From positions 1-52,165 of the forward strand of contig NZ_SRRZ01000042.1 of assembly GCF_013179805.1 (NCBI RefSeq): 52,165 bases of DNA, written 5' to 3'. The notes under the pieces were generated by a model that saw only the letters and a program-made list of their open reading frames with translations, ran no database searches and had not been told where the DNA came from. The stretch's first letter is position 1; each line of letters starts with the position of its first letter. The translations under genes were made by a program, and so were the position numbers. Below, piece after piece: positions 49,706-52,165 of the stretch. The DNA comes from Microcoleus asticus IPMA8 (lineage in GTDB: Bacteria > Cyanobacteriota > Cyanobacteriia > Cyanobacteriales > Microcoleaceae).

Positions 49706-50851
49706 TTATGGTTGAGTTTGTGGTTCCCACTTACAGATAGACTCTGGTTTGAGAGGGCAGGTTTTGGGAGCGATCGGATTTCCGCTGAGGTAGAGTTCAG
49801 TCAGTTTAGGGAAAGATGCTAGCGGTTCGATGTCGCCGATTTGATTGTTTTCAAGTGAGAGCAAAGTCAGCTTAGTCAAGGATGCTAGCGGTTTGATATC
49901 AACGATTTGATTGTTGTTGAGCCAAAGAATCTCCAGTTTAGTCAAGAATTCTAGGGGTTTCAGATTAGCGATCTCATTCTTGTTAAGTGATAGCCCTTCC
50001 AGGTTAGTCAAGGATGCTAGCGGTTTGATATCACCGATTTGATTCGAGCTGAGGTTAATCCCTTCCAGGTTAGTCAAGGATGCTAGTGATTTGATTTCAC
50101 TAATCTGATTGCTGCTGAGGTCGATAAAAGTCAGTTTCATCAAAGATGCTAGCGGTTTGATGTCACTAATTTGGTTGCCAGCGAGATCGATCCCTTCCAG
50201 GTTAGTCAAAGATGCTAGTGGCTTGATGTCGTCAATCTGATTGCTGCGGAGGAAAAGCCCTTTCAGGTTAGTCAAAGATGCTAGCGGTTTGATGTCATCG
50301 AGCTGATTTTCGATGAGGACGATTTCAGTCAGGTTAGTTAAGGATGCTAGCGGTTTGATGTCGCCGATCTGATTGTTCCCGATGTTGAGCACTTTCAGGT
50401 TAACCAAGGATGCTAGCGGTTTGATGTCAACGATCTGATTGCTGCTGAGGTTGAGCAAAGTCAGGTTAGTCAAAGATGCTAGCGGTTTGATGTCGGTGAT
50501 AGAACAGTTGATGAGCCGGAGAACGTTCAGGTTAGTTAAGGATGCTAGCGGTCTGAGGTCGCTGATTCCTTGCTTCGTAAAGCTAATTCCTGTGATACTA
50601 GAAAGTTGGCGATCACCCTCATCGCACTCAGTAGTTCCTGCTATTTTTAACAGCATATCAACAGTATGTTTAGCTTCTGGACTCAAAGAATCTTTTTCGC
50701 GACACCATTGAGCAAATGTTTTGTTTCCCGATCGCACTTCTGCTGCTGCTTTCCCCGACACTCCATTTCCAGATAATGCTAGAATCGCACAACCAGTAAG
50801 TGCGATCGACTTTTGTAACTTCCTGTGTTTCTGTACAACTATGAGTGTCAT
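49706..50851 (-). CDS. secreted leucine-rich repeat protein (internalin-type)
   Basis: 381 residues. A signal peptide at about 14-36 (SIALTGCAILALSGNGVSGKAAA). After a short cap (FAQWCREKDSLSPEAKHTVDMLL), twelve 22-residue LRRs of the SDS22/internalin kind follow (NLTLLNLSSNQIVDIKPLASL form), ending in PIAPKTCPL with a capping Cys. The repeats are 66 bp each at DNA level. The surface should be a curved binding face outside the cell; the target is unknown. Internalin-like proteins occur in cyanobacteria without implying invasion. Confidence 0.9.
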   Translation of the reverse strand: MTLIVVQKHRKLQKSIALTGCAILALSGNGVSGKAAAEVRSGNKTFAQWCREKDSLSPEAKHTVDMLLKIAGTTECDEGDRQLSSITGISFTKQGISDLRPLASLTNLNVLRLINCSITDIKPLASLTNLTLLNLSSNQIVDIKPLASLVNLKVLNIGNNQIGDIKPLASLTNLTEIVLIENQLDDIKPLASLTNLKGLFLRSNQIDDIKPLASLTNLEGIDLAGNQISDIKPLASLMKLTFIDLSSNQISEIKSLASLTNLEGINLSSNQIGDIKPLASLTNLEGLSLNKNEIANLKPLEFLTKLEILWLNNNQIVDIKPLASLTKLTLLSLENNQIGDIEPLASFPKLTELYLSGNPIAPKTCPLKPESICKWEPQTQP

Positions 50852-50970
50852 AATCTTGTACCTCTAATTTTCCCCACTGTATACAACAAAGACACTGCCT
50901 TACCGTGTCCCTGCAAAACAGCTATTACAAACTCTCTTAATCACTTCACTCAGGCAACTTATACTAATTA

Positions 50971-51036
50971 GTAGGTGCGTCAGTTTGCATGATATTCTGT
51001 GCCCAGCGAGGATATTTCCACGTTCCGCACCCTACG
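50971..51036. repeat. MITE-like element, copy 2
   Basis: GTAGGTGCGTCAGTTTGC at the left and a GTTCCGCACCCTACGC right end, like 28124-28190 (GTAGGGTGCGTCAGTT ... CTCCGCACCCTAC). The inner sequence is only loosely alike. It lies between the LRR and M28 peptidase genes, in a 188-bp gap with no gene. Confidence 0.7.
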
Positions 51037-51039
51037 CAA

Positions 51040-52074
51040 CTAATTAATATCAACTCCCACCAAATCTGCCACAACTTTCTCCAATCCAGCTATCACCTTC
51101 GCCGTCCGTTCCCAGTCAACCTTATCGGGTGTATCTTGCGCCGTGTGATAGTAAGGATAGCGATAGGGAGCAGTATCTGTCACCATCAGCCCTGGATAAC
51201 CATGTTGCCAAAAAGACCATTGATCTGACCAACCAACACCAGGAATGCCACCCGGAATTGCTGCACCTTCCGAGGGAAATTCAGCATGGCGGCGGAAAGA
51301 TGCGATCGCCTCTCTAACCAGTTTACTTGAGGATGTATTGCCAATAAATCCGATAAAGTTTCCCGACGTAGGATAAAAAAGGTTTAATGGTGCTGGATAT
51401 TTCTGACTGTTTTTCGCATCTGAGTAATAACCAATTGTTTCTAAACTGAGCATCGAAACAATTTTTTCATTACGCTCTCTGCATCTTTTGGCATAAACCA
51501 AACTCCCCATATCAGCAGTCCAGAAAAAAGGCGGTTCCTCATTCACAAACTCAACAAAACGCACAGTTTTTTCAGGCTTTTTATCCGCAAACATTCTAGC
51601 TAAAGCCAGCACTCCCGCCGCCCCAGTTGCGTTATCATTTGCCCCTGGACTCCCCACCACAGAATCATAATGTGCCCCAATTACAACTATTTCATCTGCC
51701 TTTTTCCCGCCGGGAATCTCAACTTCTATGTTATAATAAAATTTATCATCAATTTTATATCCTTGTCGTTCTACTTTATAGCCAGCAGTTTGAAATGATC
51801 CTTCGAGAAAGTCAGCGGCTTCTCCAAGTTTTTGATATTGTATAAAGTTGCGCTCTCCGATTTCACCAGAGAGCTTTTCCACATCGCGCTCTAAAGCGTC
51901 TCGGAGCGAGATTTCCTGTGCTGTTAAAGGGGGAATTGTCCCGCTGTAGCTTTTCCCTGGCATTGCAATCATACTCAACCATATCCCACTAATCAGGCTA
52001 ATTAAGATTGTACTAAGGATAGCCAGTCTAGTTAACGTTCCGCGATTCCATAATTCGATTTTCCCCAATTGCAT
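51040..52074 (-). CDS. M28 family zinc aminopeptidase, membrane-anchored
   Basis: 344 residues from ATG 52074; TTG at 52089 is in frame but weaker. A single span at about 16-36 (LAILSTILISLISGIWLSMIA) anchors it with the enzyme outside. The zinc ligands are in VVIGAHYDSVVGSPGANDNATGAAGVLALARM (His, Asp), FVEFVNEEPPFF (Glu pair), and TDTAPYRYPYYHTAQDTPD (His). That is the complete M28 set. It should trim peptides in the periplasm. It stands alone on the minus strand next to the LRR gene, and the last 90 bp of the window contain nothing I recognise. Confidence 0.92.
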   Translation of the reverse strand: MQLGKIELWNRGTLTRLAILSTILISLISGIWLSMIAMPGKSYSGTIPPLTAQEISLRDALERDVEKLSGEIGERNFIQYQKLGEAADFLEGSFQTAGYKVERQGYKIDDKFYYNIEVEIPGGKKADEIVVIGAHYDSVVGSPGANDNATGAAGVLALARMFADKKPEKTVRFVEFVNEEPPFFWTADMGSLVYAKRCRERNEKIVSMLSLETIGYYSDAKNSQKYPAPLNLFYPTSGNFIGFIGNTSSSKLVREAIASFRRHAEFPSEGAAIPGGIPGVGWSDQWSFWQHGYPGLMVTDTAPYRYPYYHTAQDTPDKVDWERTAKVIAGLEKVVADLVGVDIN

Positions 52075-52165
52075 CTGGCGGGGTGACAACCCCGCCGGAA
52101 CTCAGACAGGGCTGGTATTTGACCGACTTGTGTTAAAAAAAGATAGGTCAGATGAAAGTTACACT

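Overview
The window looks like the chromosome of a filamentous cyanobacterium of the Oscillatoriales (Microcoleus / Oscillatoria / Phormidium type). I infer this from the very frequent HIP1 octamer GCGATCGC, the many 7-base tandem repeats between genes, and cyanobacterial families such as Ycf35/DUF1257, DUF2997, DesC desaturases, DevBCA exporters, DUF4112 and DUF4351. I see no rRNA, tRNA, CRISPR array or intact insertion sequence.

Layout. 1-500: decayed ends (possible transposase start, an EgtB-like FGE-sulfatase remnant, an IS1 transposase scrap). 520-4553: a PAS histidine kinase and a REC-GGDEF-EAL response regulator in one operon. 5008-7723: WD40 protein, Ycf35-like protein, SAM methyltransferase. 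7859-11461: a zone of gene decay holding broken toxin-antitoxin genes, a broken HTH protein, a broken AbrB antitoxin and an Rpn tail. In its middle sits one intact gene (9525-10634) that matches, residue by active-site residue, the bacterial/fungal ethylene-forming enzyme (EFE). It has its own sigma70-like promoter and a perfect palindrome over the -10. 11482-14235: phosphodiester-glycosidase-like protein and IlvA. 14487-17317: an accessory cassette, with a DUF433/DUF5615 toxin-antitoxin pair converging on a DUF262 + MAE_28990-type HEPN RNase operon, a candidate defence module. 17624-19932: AAC(6')-like acetyltransferase, an unknown protein, and a methyltransferase-HIT fusion. 19994-22685: DUF2997, membrane-anchored HTH-GrpE-like protein and a divergent Hsp70. 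The hsp70 carries an in-frame palindromic DNA repeat. 22768-27994: threonine aldolase, DUF4112, a divergent HxlR/pirin pair, a small membrane protein and a trypsin-WD40 fusion. 28387-34979: Gld-type ABC exporter operon (ATPase with a 350-residue repetitive tail, permease, an inserted Rpn nuclease gene, GldG-like protein with a Ser/Thr/Pro linker, DUF4340). 35238-39789: polyamine importer potADBC. 39911-41897: two tandem DesC desaturases. 41978-43210: aluminium-resistance / methionine gamma-lyase family protein. 43245-48383: TetR-DevB-VatA-like acetyltransferase-DUF2834-DevC-DevA operon with a perfect 22-bp palindrome upstream. 48704-52074: GNAT, DUF2237, a 12-repeat LRR protein and an M28 peptidase.

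How the genes work together. Most genes are housekeeping or envelope/transport modules. The accessory stretches (7.8-18 kb, 43-48 kb) carry the unusual content: a probable ethylene/guanidine-producing oxygenase isolated among pseudogenes, a DUF262-HEPN pair next to a PIN-like toxin-antitoxin system, and a drug-modification-plus-efflux operon. All family calls rest on reading motifs by eye and on remembered family sequences; no search was run.
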